Shown one piece after another: positions 7,249 to 14,941 of a stretch of 14,961 bases of DNA. Every line of letters starts with the position of its first letter. Position 1 is the stretch's first letter. The DNA comes from Spirochaetales bacterium. GTDB lineage: Bacteria; Spirochaetota; Spirochaetia; Sphaerochaetales; Sphaerochaetaceae. A program made the translations under genes and the position numbers. The notes under the pieces are model-generated. The model ran no database searches, had not been told where the DNA came from, and saw nothing but the letters and a program-made list of their open reading frames with translations. The stretch spans positions 1 to 14,961 of the forward strand of contig JAQYFM010000230.1 in the NCBI GenBank assembly GCA_028723145.1. Direction: 5' to 3'.

Positions 7249-7791
7249 ATGGGTAATTATTACTATCTAGTACCGACACTTCCTGCTCTTAAGAGTGATA
7301 TGACCAGCTATATGACAATGGAAGAATTTTTAAATCTTTGTAAGGGATATCTATCTAAAAAAGATTTTGAAATTCTTTCTCATGCAACCTTAAATGGTAG
7401 TGATGAAGTAAAAGGAAATCATTTTATTAAAGAGTTTTCTCACTTCAGATCAATGGTTGATCAAGCACTAATAGAAGAAAGAGCAAAGAAGCTAGGACTT
7501 AATGACGATATATATGTCAATAAGGGTGAGAAAGAAAACCGCATTAGGGAAATAGTAAAGAAGGCTGTGTACTCAAAGGATCCTCTTGAGGGTGAAAAGA
7601 TTATTTTAAATCTTTATTGGGACTTTTTAGAAAAAGAAACAGGTCTTGGGCACTACTTTGACCTTACATTTTTAATTAGTTATGCGCTTAGACTTCAAAT
7701 CCTTTCAAGACTATCTGTCTTTACTGTGGAAAAGGGTAATGAGGAATTCTCAAAACTCTTTGGAACATTGAAAGAGGAAATATTCCGCTAG
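7249..7791 (+). CDS. DUF2764 family protein of the V-type ATPase operon
   Basis: This 180-residue soluble protein begins 'MGNYYYLVPTLPALKSDM' and continues with 'MEEFLNLCKGYLSKKDFEIL', the typical start of DUF2764 proteins. These sit between atpE and atpA in spirochaetal, chlamydial and some Bacteroidetes operons. Its position in the operon, 11 bases after atpE and with AGGA at 7239-7242, argues for a structural or assembly part of the ATPase. It is mostly helical, with no membrane span and no catalytic motif. I infer, without proof, that it could stand in for the missing subunit C (the socket between rotor axle and c-ring), because a C gene is absent and the opening 'YYYLVPTLPAL...LS..D' is loosely C-like. 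It is about half the length of a usual subunit C. Confidence 0.75.
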   Translation: MGNYYYLVPTLPALKSDMTSYMTMEEFLNLCKGYLSKKDFEILSHATLNGSDEVKGNHFIKEFSHFRSMVDQALIEERAKKLGLNDDIYVNKGEKENRIREIVKKAVYSKDPLEGEKIILNLYWDFLEKETGLGHYFDLTFLISYALRLQILSRLSVFTVEKGNEEFSKLFGTLKEEIFR

Positions 7792-7801
7792 AGGTAGAAA
7801 T

Positions 7802-9529
7802 ATGGATAATAACAGAGGACGTGTTGTCTCCGTCAACGGCAACATGGTAAATGTTGAATTCACAGGTGCTATCACAAAGAACGAAGTAGGTTACATCCTT
7901 TTAGGTGATACTCGTTTAAAGAGTGAAGTTATCAGAATCAACGGTAATACAGCCTCCCTCCAGGTATATGAAATGACTGGTGGTGTCGCTGTTGGTGACG
8001 AGGTTGAGTTTACTGGTGAGCTGTTATCTGCAGAACTTGGACCAGGCTTATTAACTCAAATTTATGATGGTCTTCAAAATCCACTCCCAAAACTTGCTGA
8101 GGAGTGTGGATTCTTCTTACAGCGAGGTGTATATCTTACAGCTATTCCTGATAAGGATTGGCCTTTTACACCTGTTGCAAAAGTTGGTGATACAGTAGTT
8201 GCTGGAGATACTCTTGGTACAGTTCCAGAAGGTGTATTTACACATAAAATAATGGTTCCATTTAACCTACTAGGAGAGTGGAAGGTATTATCAATTAATG
8301 GCGCTGGAACATACAATGTAAGAAGCACAATTGCTGTAATTGAAAACGATAAGGGCGAAAAGAAAGAGCTTTCAATGGTATTTGAATGGCCTGTAAAAAA
8401 AGCTATTAAATGCTATGAGGAGAGACTTAGACCAGATGAAACAATGGTTACTAAGATTCGTCTTATCGATACCTTCTTGCCAGTTGCTAAGGGTGGTACA
8501 TACTGTATTCCAGGTCCATTTGGTGCTGGTAAAACCGTACTTCAGCACTTAACAAGTAAAAATGCAGATGTTGATATTGTAATTATTGCTGCTTGTGGTG
8601 AAAGAGCAGGTGAGGTAGTAGAGGTTCTTAAGGAATTCCCTGAACTAATTGACCCAAAAACAGGCAGAAGCTTGATGGAAAGAACTATTATTATTTGTAA
8701 TACTTCTTCAATGCCTGTTGCCGCTCGTGAAGCATCTGTATATACAGCGGTAACACTCGCCGAGTACTATAGAAATATGGGACTTGATGTTCTTCTGCTA
8801 GCAGACTCAACTTCTCGTTGGGCTCAAGCTATGAGAGAGATGAGTGGTAGACTTGAAGAAATTCCTGGTGAGGAAGCTTTCCCAGCTTACCTTGAATCAA
8901 GAATTGCTGAGTTCTATGAAAGAGCTGGTAAGGTAAGATTAAAGGATGGAACAACTGCTTCTGTAACTATTGGTGGTACAGTATCTCCAGCAGGTGGTAA
9001 CTTCGAAGAGCCTGTAACTCAGGCAACATTAAAGGTAGTAGGTGCTTTCCATGGACTTTCTCGTGAAAGATCTGATGCAAGAAAGTATCCTGCAATTGAT
9101 CCACTTGATTCCTGGTCAAAGTATGAAGGTGTTTTACCAGCTAAAGAAGTAGATGCAGCTTATAAAGTTCTCCTAAGAGGTAATGAAGTTAACCAGATGA
9201 TGAAAGTAGTAGGTGAAGAAGGTACTTCACTTGAAGACTACATTACTTACCAAAAGGGCGAATTATTAGATAGCGTATACTTACAGCAGAACTCATTTGA
9301 CCCAGTAGATGCTCAAGTTACTGTTGAAAGACAAATTGAAACCTTTAATGTACTTTATGATATTTTGATGAGTGATTATGACCTTCGAGATAAGAAAGAT
9401 GTAAGACTCTTCTTTAACAAGGTAAGACAGGCATTCTTAGACTGGAATGGTACAGCTGAGAGTGATAAATCTTATAGTGTAAGAAAAGCTGAATTAATCA
9501 CGCTATATAGTGAAAAGAAGAGGGGTTAA
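7802..9529 (+). CDS. atpA: V-type ATP synthase catalytic subunit A
   Basis: This 575-residue protein is full length for bacterial A subunits. The Walker A loop is GPFGAGKT at 238-245, the catalytic glutamate lies in 'ACGERAGEV' (Glu267), and the Walker B and switch region reads 'LLLADSTSRWAQAMREMSGRLEEIPGEEAFPAYL'. The N-terminal beta barrel and the A-specific non-homologous insert (about residues 110-190, including 'GVFTHKIMVPFNLLGEWKV') are present, which separates it from F-type beta. Three copies alternate with subunit B to hydrolyse or make ATP at the cytoplasmic head. Its ribosome binding site, GAGG, overlaps the stop of the DUF2764 gene. Confidence 0.97.
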   Translation: MDNNRGRVVSVNGNMVNVEFTGAITKNEVGYILLGDTRLKSEVIRINGNTASLQVYEMTGGVAVGDEVEFTGELLSAELGPGLLTQIYDGLQNPLPKLAEECGFFLQRGVYLTAIPDKDWPFTPVAKVGDTVVAGDTLGTVPEGVFTHKIMVPFNLLGEWKVLSINGAGTYNVRSTIAVIENDKGEKKELSMVFEWPVKKAIKCYEERLRPDETMVTKIRLIDTFLPVAKGGTYCIPGPFGAGKTVLQHLTSKNADVDIVIIAACGERAGEVVEVLKEFPELIDPKTGRSLMERTIIICNTSSMPVAAREASVYTAVTLAEYYRNMGLDVLLLADSTSRWAQAMREMSGRLEEIPGEEAFPAYLESRIAEFYERAGKVRLKDGTTASVTIGGTVSPAGGNFEEPVTQATLKVVGAFHGLSRERSDARKYPAIDPLDSWSKYEGVLPAKEVDAAYKVLLRGNEVNQMMKVVGEEGTSLEDYITYQKGELLDSVYLQQNSFDPVDAQVTVERQIETFNVLYDILMSDYDLRDKKDVRLFFNKVRQAFLDWNGTAESDKSYSVRKAELITLYSEKKRG

Positions 9530-9531
9530 TC

Positions 9532-10824
9532 ATGCAGAAAGTATATACAAAAATTGAATCTATTGTGGGAAACGTAATCACTGTAAGAGCAACGGGTGTT
9601 AAGAACCAGGACCTTGCAGAAGTTACAACAAAATCAGGTGTAAGCTACGCTAACGTAATTAAACTTGATCATGATTTAGTTTCTTTGCAAGTTTTTAGTG
9701 GCGCTCAAGGTATTAGTACTGGAGACAGTGTTAGGTTCTTAGGTGTACCAATGAGAGTAAGTTTCTCAGATAACTTACTTGGTAGAATCTTTAATGGTTC
9801 TGGCGAGCCAAGAGATAATGGACCTGCATTAAATGAAAACATGATTGAAATTGGTGGACCATCTGTAAACCCAGCTAGAAGAATTATTCCAAGAAACATG
9901 ATTAGAACAGGTATTCCTATGATTGACGTATTTAATACACTCGTTGAATCACAGAAATTACCTATCTTCTCTATTTCAGGTGAACCATACAACCAGCTTC
10001 TTGCAAGAATTGCTATGCAAGCTGAGGTTGATTTGATTGTTCTTGGTGGTATGGGTCTTAAATATGATGACTACCTATTCTTCAAAGAAACTCTTGAAAA
10101 GAGTGGTGCTATGAGTAGAACAATTATGTTTATTCATACTGCATCAGACCCAACTGTAGAGTGTACACTTGTTCCTGATATGGCACTTGCTGTTGCAGAA
10201 CAATTTGCTATTAAAGGTAAAAAAGTACTTGTACTTCTTACCGATATGACTAACTACTGTGACTCTCTAAAAGAAATGGCAATTACTATGGACCAGGTAC
10301 CATCTAATAGAGGTTATCCAGGAGATCTTTACTCTAACTTAGCTGCTCGCTATGAGAAGGCTGTAGACTTTGAAGGTGCAGGAAGTGTTACAATTTTAGG
10401 TGTTACAACAATGCCTGGTGATGACGTTACTCACCCAGTTCCAGATAATACTGGATATATTACAGAAGGTCAGTACTACCTTAGAGGTGGTCACATTGAG
10501 CCATTTGGTTCATTAAGCCGTCTTAAGCAACAGGTAAATAAGGATACTAGAGATGACCATAGAGCCCTAATGGATGCTATGATTAAGCTTTATGCAGCTT
10601 ATAAAGAATCTGTTGAGAAGAAGGCAATGGGATTCTTAATGAGTGAATGGGATGAAAAGTTATTAAAGTATGGTTCATTATTTGAAACTAAGTTAATGGA
10701 TCTTTCTGTAAACATTCCTCTAGAAGAAGCTCTTGATCTTGGATGGGAAATTCTTTCTGAGTGTTTTGAAAAGAACGAAACTGGATTAAAGTCTGATTTA
10801 ATCAGCAAATACTGGCCTAAATAA
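9532..10824 (+). CDS. atpB: V-type ATP synthase regulatory subunit B
   Basis: This 430-residue protein is homologous to subunit A but lacks a working P-loop: the position reads 'FSISGEPYNQLLARIA', as expected for the non-catalytic B subunit. Other B hallmarks are 'GRIFNGSGEPRDNGP', 'NPARRIIPRNMIRTGIPMIDVFNTL', 'VLLTDMTNYCDSLKEMA' and 'PSNRGYPGDLYSNLAARYEKA', which holds the arginine region that reaches into the catalytic site of A. The start lies two bases after the atpA stop, with AGGGG inside the atpA tail, so translation is probably coupled and matches the 3:3 stoichiometry. Confidence 0.97.
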   Translation: MQKVYTKIESIVGNVITVRATGVKNQDLAEVTTKSGVSYANVIKLDHDLVSLQVFSGAQGISTGDSVRFLGVPMRVSFSDNLLGRIFNGSGEPRDNGPALNENMIEIGGPSVNPARRIIPRNMIRTGIPMIDVFNTLVESQKLPIFSISGEPYNQLLARIAMQAEVDLIVLGGMGLKYDDYLFFKETLEKSGAMSRTIMFIHTASDPTVECTLVPDMALAVAEQFAIKGKKVLVLLTDMTNYCDSLKEMAITMDQVPSNRGYPGDLYSNLAARYEKAVDFEGAGSVTILGVTTMPGDDVTHPVPDNTGYITEGQYYLRGGHIEPFGSLSRLKQQVNKDTRDDHRALMDAMIKLYAAYKESVEKKAMGFLMSEWDEKLLKYGSLFETKLMDLSVNIPLEEALDLGWEILSECFEKNETGLKSDLISKYWPK

Positions 10825-10836
10825 GGAGAGTGTTTT

Positions 10837-11454
10837 ATGGCTGTCAAACTGACAAAGAATGAACAGAAGAAGCAGAAGGATGCGCTTAAACAATTTAATC
10901 GCTACCTTCCTACACTGCAATTAAAAAAGCAGCAGCTTCAAACTGTCATTAGACAAATTGAAGGTGAGATAGTGGAGTACAAAAAAGCTCAACAGGAGTT
11001 AATTGACTCACTACAACACTGGATTGCTGTCTTCGGTGAAAACAGTTCTTTTGATTCTCTCCATAGTCTAGATAACCTTGTTAAGATTGATGAAATTAAG
11101 AAAGGTAAGGGTAATATTGCTGGTGTCGAAATTCCTGTCTTTGAGGATTTGACATTTCAGGACATTCCTTATTCTCTCTTTGAATACCCACTTTGGGTAG
11201 ATGCTGGTCTTGAAGCTTTAAAGAAAGCAAGTGTCTTTGATGCAAAAGTTAAAACACTTCAAGAACAAATTGATTTACTTAATAAGGAGTTAAGGACAAC
11301 GAGTCAGCGTGTTAATCTCTTTGAGAAGGTTAAAATACCTGAAGCAAAAGAGAATATCAGAAGAATTGGCATTTATCTCGGTGATCAGCAGACCTCTGCT
11401 GTCGTAAGAGGAAAGATCGCTAAAAAGAAACTTACAAAGGAGGAAAGTGCATGA
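10837..11454 (+). CDS. atpD: V-type ATP synthase subunit D (central rotor axle)
   Basis: This 205-residue protein consists of two long antiparallel coiled-coil arms (about residues 5-65 and 130-185) around a short non-helical middle ('VEIPVFEDLTFQDIPYSLFEYP'). That is the layout of subunit D, which turns inside the A3B3 head, like gamma in F-type enzymes. The C-terminal arm includes 'TSQRVNLFEKVKIPEAKENIRRI', a conserved D motif. The start is set by AAGGAG overlapping the atpB stop. It overlaps atpI by four bases (ATGA at 11451-11454). Confidence 0.92.
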   Translation: MAVKLTKNEQKKQKDALKQFNRYLPTLQLKKQQLQTVIRQIEGEIVEYKKAQQELIDSLQHWIAVFGENSSFDSLHSLDNLVKIDEIKKGKGNIAGVEIPVFEDLTFQDIPYSLFEYPLWVDAGLEALKKASVFDAKVKTLQEQIDLLNKELRTTSQRVNLFEKVKIPEAKENIRRIGIYLGDQQTSAVVRGKIAKKKLTKEESA

Positions 11455-13295
11455 TTGAAGGCATGTTAAGTGTAACTCTTGCAGCACCAGTAGCTGAAAA
11501 GAAAGAAATGCTAAAAAGCCTAAGAAAGCTAGGATTAATGCATATATCCTCTCTTAAAAAGAGCTCAGAGGCATCAGATATCATTGATCGTGATATCACG
11601 AGTATGATGAATGTTTTAGCTGCGATCAAAGAGGAGTGTGGTAAACAAAAGAACATTGAGCAAAAGAGCTTAAGTGATAAAGAGTTTAAAGAACTCGATA
11701 ACACCTTAAAAGGTCTTATTGCTGAAAGAAGCCAAAATGTAGAGGAATTAAGAAAACTATCATTTGTTAAAGCAGAACTTGAACCTTGGGGAGATTTTTC
11801 TCCATCAGACTTAAAGTTCTTAACAGATAATGGTGTTAGTCTTTATTTCTACACTATTGGTAAAAAGGAAAAGGAAACATTAAAGAATCAAGAAGATGTT
11901 AGCTTTATTTCATTAAAAGAAGTTAACTCAATGAATGCAATTGCAGTAATTGGAAAGCCTCTTGATAAAACTTTCCCTGCCAATGAGTTTATCCCTAATG
12001 AAGTTTCACTTTCTGATGTTTTAGCAAAGGAAAAGGAACTCAATAATAGACTTTCATTTATAAAAGAGTCTTTAGCTAATGCTTCTTGTTATACAAGTGA
12101 ATATAAGAAGAGAATTAATTTAGCAAGTCAAGATTCTTTATTTGAAAAGGTTGATGCAACCTGTGAGGATGTTGAAGTAATTACTCTCCTACATGGATAT
12201 ATTCCTCAGGACGATATTACTTTGTTTAAGGATTATGCTTCTGAAAAAGGCTATGCATATTTAATTGATGAAATTAAGGATGATGAAAATCCTCCTACAA
12301 AGATTAAGTATAAGGGCCTAATTAGAATTATTAAACCTCTTTATGACATCCTTGGTACTGTACCTGGATACAGAGAATATGATATTTCTTTGTACTTCCT
12401 TTTATATTTCTCACTTTTCTTTGCTATGATTATTGGAGATGCAGGGTATGGACTTATTTTCGTATTAATCGCAGCTCTAATACATATAAAGAGTAAAAAG
12501 GCAAGTGACATAGTAATTCTTATCTATGTTCTAGGCGCGACGACAATAGTATGGGGTGCTTTAACTGGCACTTGGTTTGGTAGTGTACAAATTATTAATG
12601 CATTACCATTTCTGAAGCTATTTATAATACCATCGATTTGTAACTTCTCTATGGAGTTATATGGTATTGAATCTGCATTTGCACAAAACTGTGTAATGAA
12701 GTTCTGTTTTATCCTTGGTGCAAGCCAAATCGGACTTGCTTGCGTGATTAATGTAGTAAGTAAGATTAAAGAAAAGAACCTTTCATTTATTTCAGATATT
12801 GGATGGCTTATAGATGTATTAGTGATTTACATGCTTGTTCTATTCCTAGTATTGAATGAAGAAGTAAACTTTGGATTAATCGTAGGTGGAGTTGCATGTG
12901 GATTTATCCTAGTATGTCTCTTTGGAAAACAAGAGCCAGGACTTAAGTTTTCTAAAGGTTTAGTAAAGAGTCTTTCAGATGCTTTCACAGTATTCTTAAA
13001 CACAATTAGCTGTTTTGGTAATGTGATGAGCTATATTAGACTTTTTGCAGTAGGTATGGCTTCTCTTGCTATCGCTGATTCATTCAACGAAATGGCAGGT
13101 GGTTTATTATCTGGTTTTGCGCTTCCAGCAGGTATACTTGTACTTGTAATTGGACATGCACTAAACCTTGTAATGGGATTGCTTAGCGTCGTAGTACATG
13201 GCGTAAGACTCAATCTTCTCGAATTCTCCAATCAGCTCGGAATGGAGTGGACTGGATACAACTATGATCCGTTTAGAGAAACGGCAATTAAATAA
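11451..13295 (+). CDS. atpI: V-type ATP synthase subunit I (membrane stator)
   Basis: This 614-residue protein has a soluble N-terminal half (to about residue 305) followed by about seven or eight membrane spans, the form of the a/I subunit. The ion path is recognisable: 'MSYIRLFAVGMASLAIADSF' carries the essential Arg530, and the last spans have 'GHALNLVMGLLSVVVHGVRLNLLEF' with His569, Asn572, His583 and the second conserved Arg586. 'AMIIGDAGYGLIFV' is the usual first-span motif. The subunit binds the peripheral stalk through its soluble half and forms the half-channels facing the c-ring. AAAGGAGG (11436-11443) lies at the end of atpD, and the ATGA overlap indicates coupling. Confidence 0.95.
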   Translation: MIEGMLSVTLAAPVAEKKEMLKSLRKLGLMHISSLKKSSEASDIIDRDITSMMNVLAAIKEECGKQKNIEQKSLSDKEFKELDNTLKGLIAERSQNVEELRKLSFVKAELEPWGDFSPSDLKFLTDNGVSLYFYTIGKKEKETLKNQEDVSFISLKEVNSMNAIAVIGKPLDKTFPANEFIPNEVSLSDVLAKEKELNNRLSFIKESLANASCYTSEYKKRINLASQDSLFEKVDATCEDVEVITLLHGYIPQDDITLFKDYASEKGYAYLIDEIKDDENPPTKIKYKGLIRIIKPLYDILGTVPGYREYDISLYFLLYFSLFFAMIIGDAGYGLIFVLIAALIHIKSKKASDIVILIYVLGATTIVWGALTGTWFGSVQIINALPFLKLFIIPSICNFSMELYGIESAFAQNCVMKFCFILGASQIGLACVINVVSKIKEKNLSFISDIGWLIDVLVIYMLVLFLVLNEEVNFGLIVGGVACGFILVCLFGKQEPGLKFSKGLVKSLSDAFTVFLNTISCFGNVMSYIRLFAVGMASLAIADSFNEMAGGLLSGFALPAGILVLVIGHALNLVMGLLSVVVHGVRLNLLEFSNQLGMEWTGYNYDPFRETAIK

Positions 13296-13321
13296 TTAAA
13301 GTTTACAAAGGAGATATTAAT

Positions 13322-13762
13322 ATGTCTAATTTAGCTTATGTAGGTATGGTTTGTGCTCTTTGTTTTTCAGCCATTGGTTCAGGTCTTGGTGCAGGTCTCG
13401 CTGCACAGTCTGCAGTAGGTGGATGGAAGAAGTGTTATTCAGAAGGTAAGCCAGCTCCATTTATCATGGTTGCTTTCGCAGGTGCACCTTTAACACAGAC
13501 AATCTACGGCTTCTTGCTCATGAACTTCATCAACTCTGCTTTCCAAGCTACAGGTAATATGCTTATGTGTCTTGGTGTTGGTGTATTTGGTGGTCTTGCA
13601 ATTGGTTTATCAGCATTCTTACAGGGTAAGGTTGCAGCTTGCTCAGCAGATGCATTAGCAGAGACAGGTAAAGGTACAGCTAACTACTTCATCGTAGTAG
13701 GTATCGTTGAAACAGTAGCTCTCTTTACTCTCGTATTCAGCATGCTCCTTTTAAATAGCTGA
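13322..13762 (+). CDS. atpK: V-type ATP synthase proteolipid subunit K, Na+-type ligands
   Basis: This 146-residue protein has four membrane spans formed by two helical hairpins. It has one ionisable carboxylate, Glu130 in 'GIVETVALFTLVF'; the first hairpin has Gln59 ('APLTQTIYGFLL') at the matching place. Thr58, Gln59, Tyr62, Gln101 ('LQGKVAA') and Glu130 line up with the residues that coordinate Na+ in the Enterococcus hirae NtpK ring (T64, Q65, Y68, Q110, E139), so sodium is the likely coupling ion. A strong AAGGAG (13308-13313), eight bases before the ATG, suits the high copy number of the ring. It is the last gene of the operon. Confidence 0.95.
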   Translation: MSNLAYVGMVCALCFSAIGSGLGAGLAAQSAVGGWKKCYSEGKPAPFIMVAFAGAPLTQTIYGFLLMNFINSAFQATGNMLMCLGVGVFGGLAIGLSAFLQGKVAACSADALAETGKGTANYFIVVGIVETVALFTLVFSMLLLNS

Positions 13763-13790
13763 TAATTAAAAATAATTTATTGTGAAAAGT

Positions 13791-13817
13791 AAAACCTCCA
13801 GTTCGCCTGGAGGTTTT
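13791..13817. terminator. Rho-independent terminator of the V-type ATPase operon
   Basis: A perfect 11-bp stem (arms 13791-13801 and 13807-13817) closes a five-base loop TTCGC. The stem is GC-rich in its upper part (CCTCCAG/CTGGAGG) and ends in TTTT on the plus strand. On the minus strand it is followed by TTTTACTTTT, so it can also end the leftward ABC permease transcript. Confidence 0.88.
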
Positions 13818-13851
13818 ATATCTTTTGAATTTGAAATGAGCTATGAATTAC

Positions 13852-14526
13852 TTAGCTAATAGAGGTAGTTTTCATATCACTAATTCTTAAGTTATGAATA
13901 ATTAATGATGTGATATAGAAGATTATTGCGAATACTACTCCAGAAATTGGCTCAGCAAAATTAACAGTTCCATTACTAATTGAAACAGTAATTATCTCTT
14001 CAATATTTGCAAAGACCATAAAGTATAATAGACAAATAGTTCCTATTACTATAAATGAAATAAAAGGTTTAAATAGGGTAGTAATCGAAGAAAATAAACA
14101 CCCTGCTGCAAAGCAAAATAGAGATGTTGTTATTGCCATTACTATTAAATTGATATTAGTAACAATAATCTCTCCACTAAATGAGCAAATAATGTTTAAT
14201 AGGATAATACAAATTGTTGATACAATAATAGCAAGTATAACTCTTACTAAATATCTTAATGATGCATTTCTTCTATTACTTCCAAAACTCATAAATAAAC
14301 GCATATACTGCAAACTAAGACAACCACAGACAAGGTATTAAATAGCAATAACACCAACACATACTGATGGAAGCAAAGTTAAAATTGGAAGAAAATTAGC
14401 TATTTCTTCTTTTGCAAGTAAAGGTATTAAAATACTTACAATTAACATAACTGCACTAGCACAAAGTATTGATACTAGAGACCCAAATGTTAAATCTTTA
14501 AAAATCATATCTATTTTTTTATTCAT
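13852..14526 (-). pseudogene. ABC-2-type transporter permease, broken by an in-frame stop
   Basis: A continuous frame of 225 codons runs from ATG 14526 to TAA 13852 but is interrupted by TAA at 14340-14338 (codon 63). Both sides read as one membrane protein. Before the stop come two hydrophobic segments ('LVSILCASAVMLIVSILIPLL', 'NFLPILTLLPSVCVGVIAI'). After it, in the same frame, comes 'LQYMRLFMSFGSNRRNASLRYLVRVILAII', the cytoplasmic loop typical of ABC-2 permeases, and then more spans. The start is supported by GGAG six bases upstream; an in-frame ATG at 14538 overlaps the ATPase stop (TAATG) but has no such site. With the broken ATPase next door, the pair looks like a decaying exporter. 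A sequencing error at 14338-14340 is the alternative. Confidence 0.65.
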
Positions 14527-14537
14527 CTTTTTCTCCA

Positions 14538-14815
14538 TTATTTACATACAGCAATAAAGTATTCTTGTAAGTCCACATTATTAATTCTTTCTGGACTAAC
14601 ATTTAATTCACCCTTATAGATAATTGTTCTACTTAAAGAAGCTACCTTATCAGATAGAATTGTTACCTTTGATAAATCAAGTTTCTCATCATTTCTAAGG
14701 TTAATTGAGTGCACATCTTGAAGTAGCAAATCCTTATCGTCATCACAAATTAATTTTCCTTTATGAATTAACTTAACACTGTCAATTAGCTTTGATACTT
14801 CATCAATTAAGTGAG
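14538..14815 (-). pseudogene. ABC transporter ATP-binding protein, C-terminal remnant cut by an insertion
   Basis: These codons read 'THLIDEVSKLIDSVKLIHKGKLICDD' and onward to TAA 14540-14538. This is the region from the H-loop (His codon 14813-14811) to the C-terminus of a drug or bacitracin-type ABC ATPase, about 92 residues. Upstream, where Walker B and the D-loop ('LLDEP.AGLDP') should be, the frame stays open but the residues are unlike any ABC protein, and the DNA is instead the end of an IS200/IS605-type element. The gene is therefore interrupted; its N-terminal part, if it survives, lies beyond the window on the far side of the element. It would pair with the permease directly downstream (TAATG overlap). 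Confidence 0.7.
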
Positions 14816-14941
14816 TTGAACTGACTGCTCCCACGGGCAAGCCCGTGGGGTTCTGATTACCAAGAGTAGCTTGTAATCGTACATCATTTTCAGACTTTGG
14901 AGTTACAAGTGTAAGCCTATTTGAATCAGGACTTTCATTAT
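14816..14941 (-). ncRNA. Possible TnpB right-end RNA (omega/reRNA) scaffold
   Basis: Between the possible tnpB stop and the element end lie about 125 bases that fold readily when read leftward. They comprise the 9-bp palindrome at 14849-14830, a GATTACAAG/CTTgGTAATC hairpin at 14878-14855 with one bulged base, and CTTGTAA (14909-14903) that can pair instead with TTACAAG (14876-14870), giving a possible pseudoknot. In IS200/IS605 and IS605-like elements this region is transcribed with tnpB and serves as the scaffold of the guide RNA, the guide being the flanking DNA just past the element. Here that would begin at 14815. Transcription cannot be seen from the sequence. Confidence 0.4.

Noticed and set aside
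13852..14313. Independent 153-residue membrane protein with a TTG start
   Set aside because: It is in the same frame as the upstream segment, separated only by one TAA, has no ribosome binding site, and begins inside what reads as the cytoplasmic loop of one permease.
14830..14849. The strong palindrome as an ordinary terminator
   Set aside because: It has no T run after it on either strand, is followed directly by coding sequence, and fits the subterminal hairpin of an IS200/IS605 end better.
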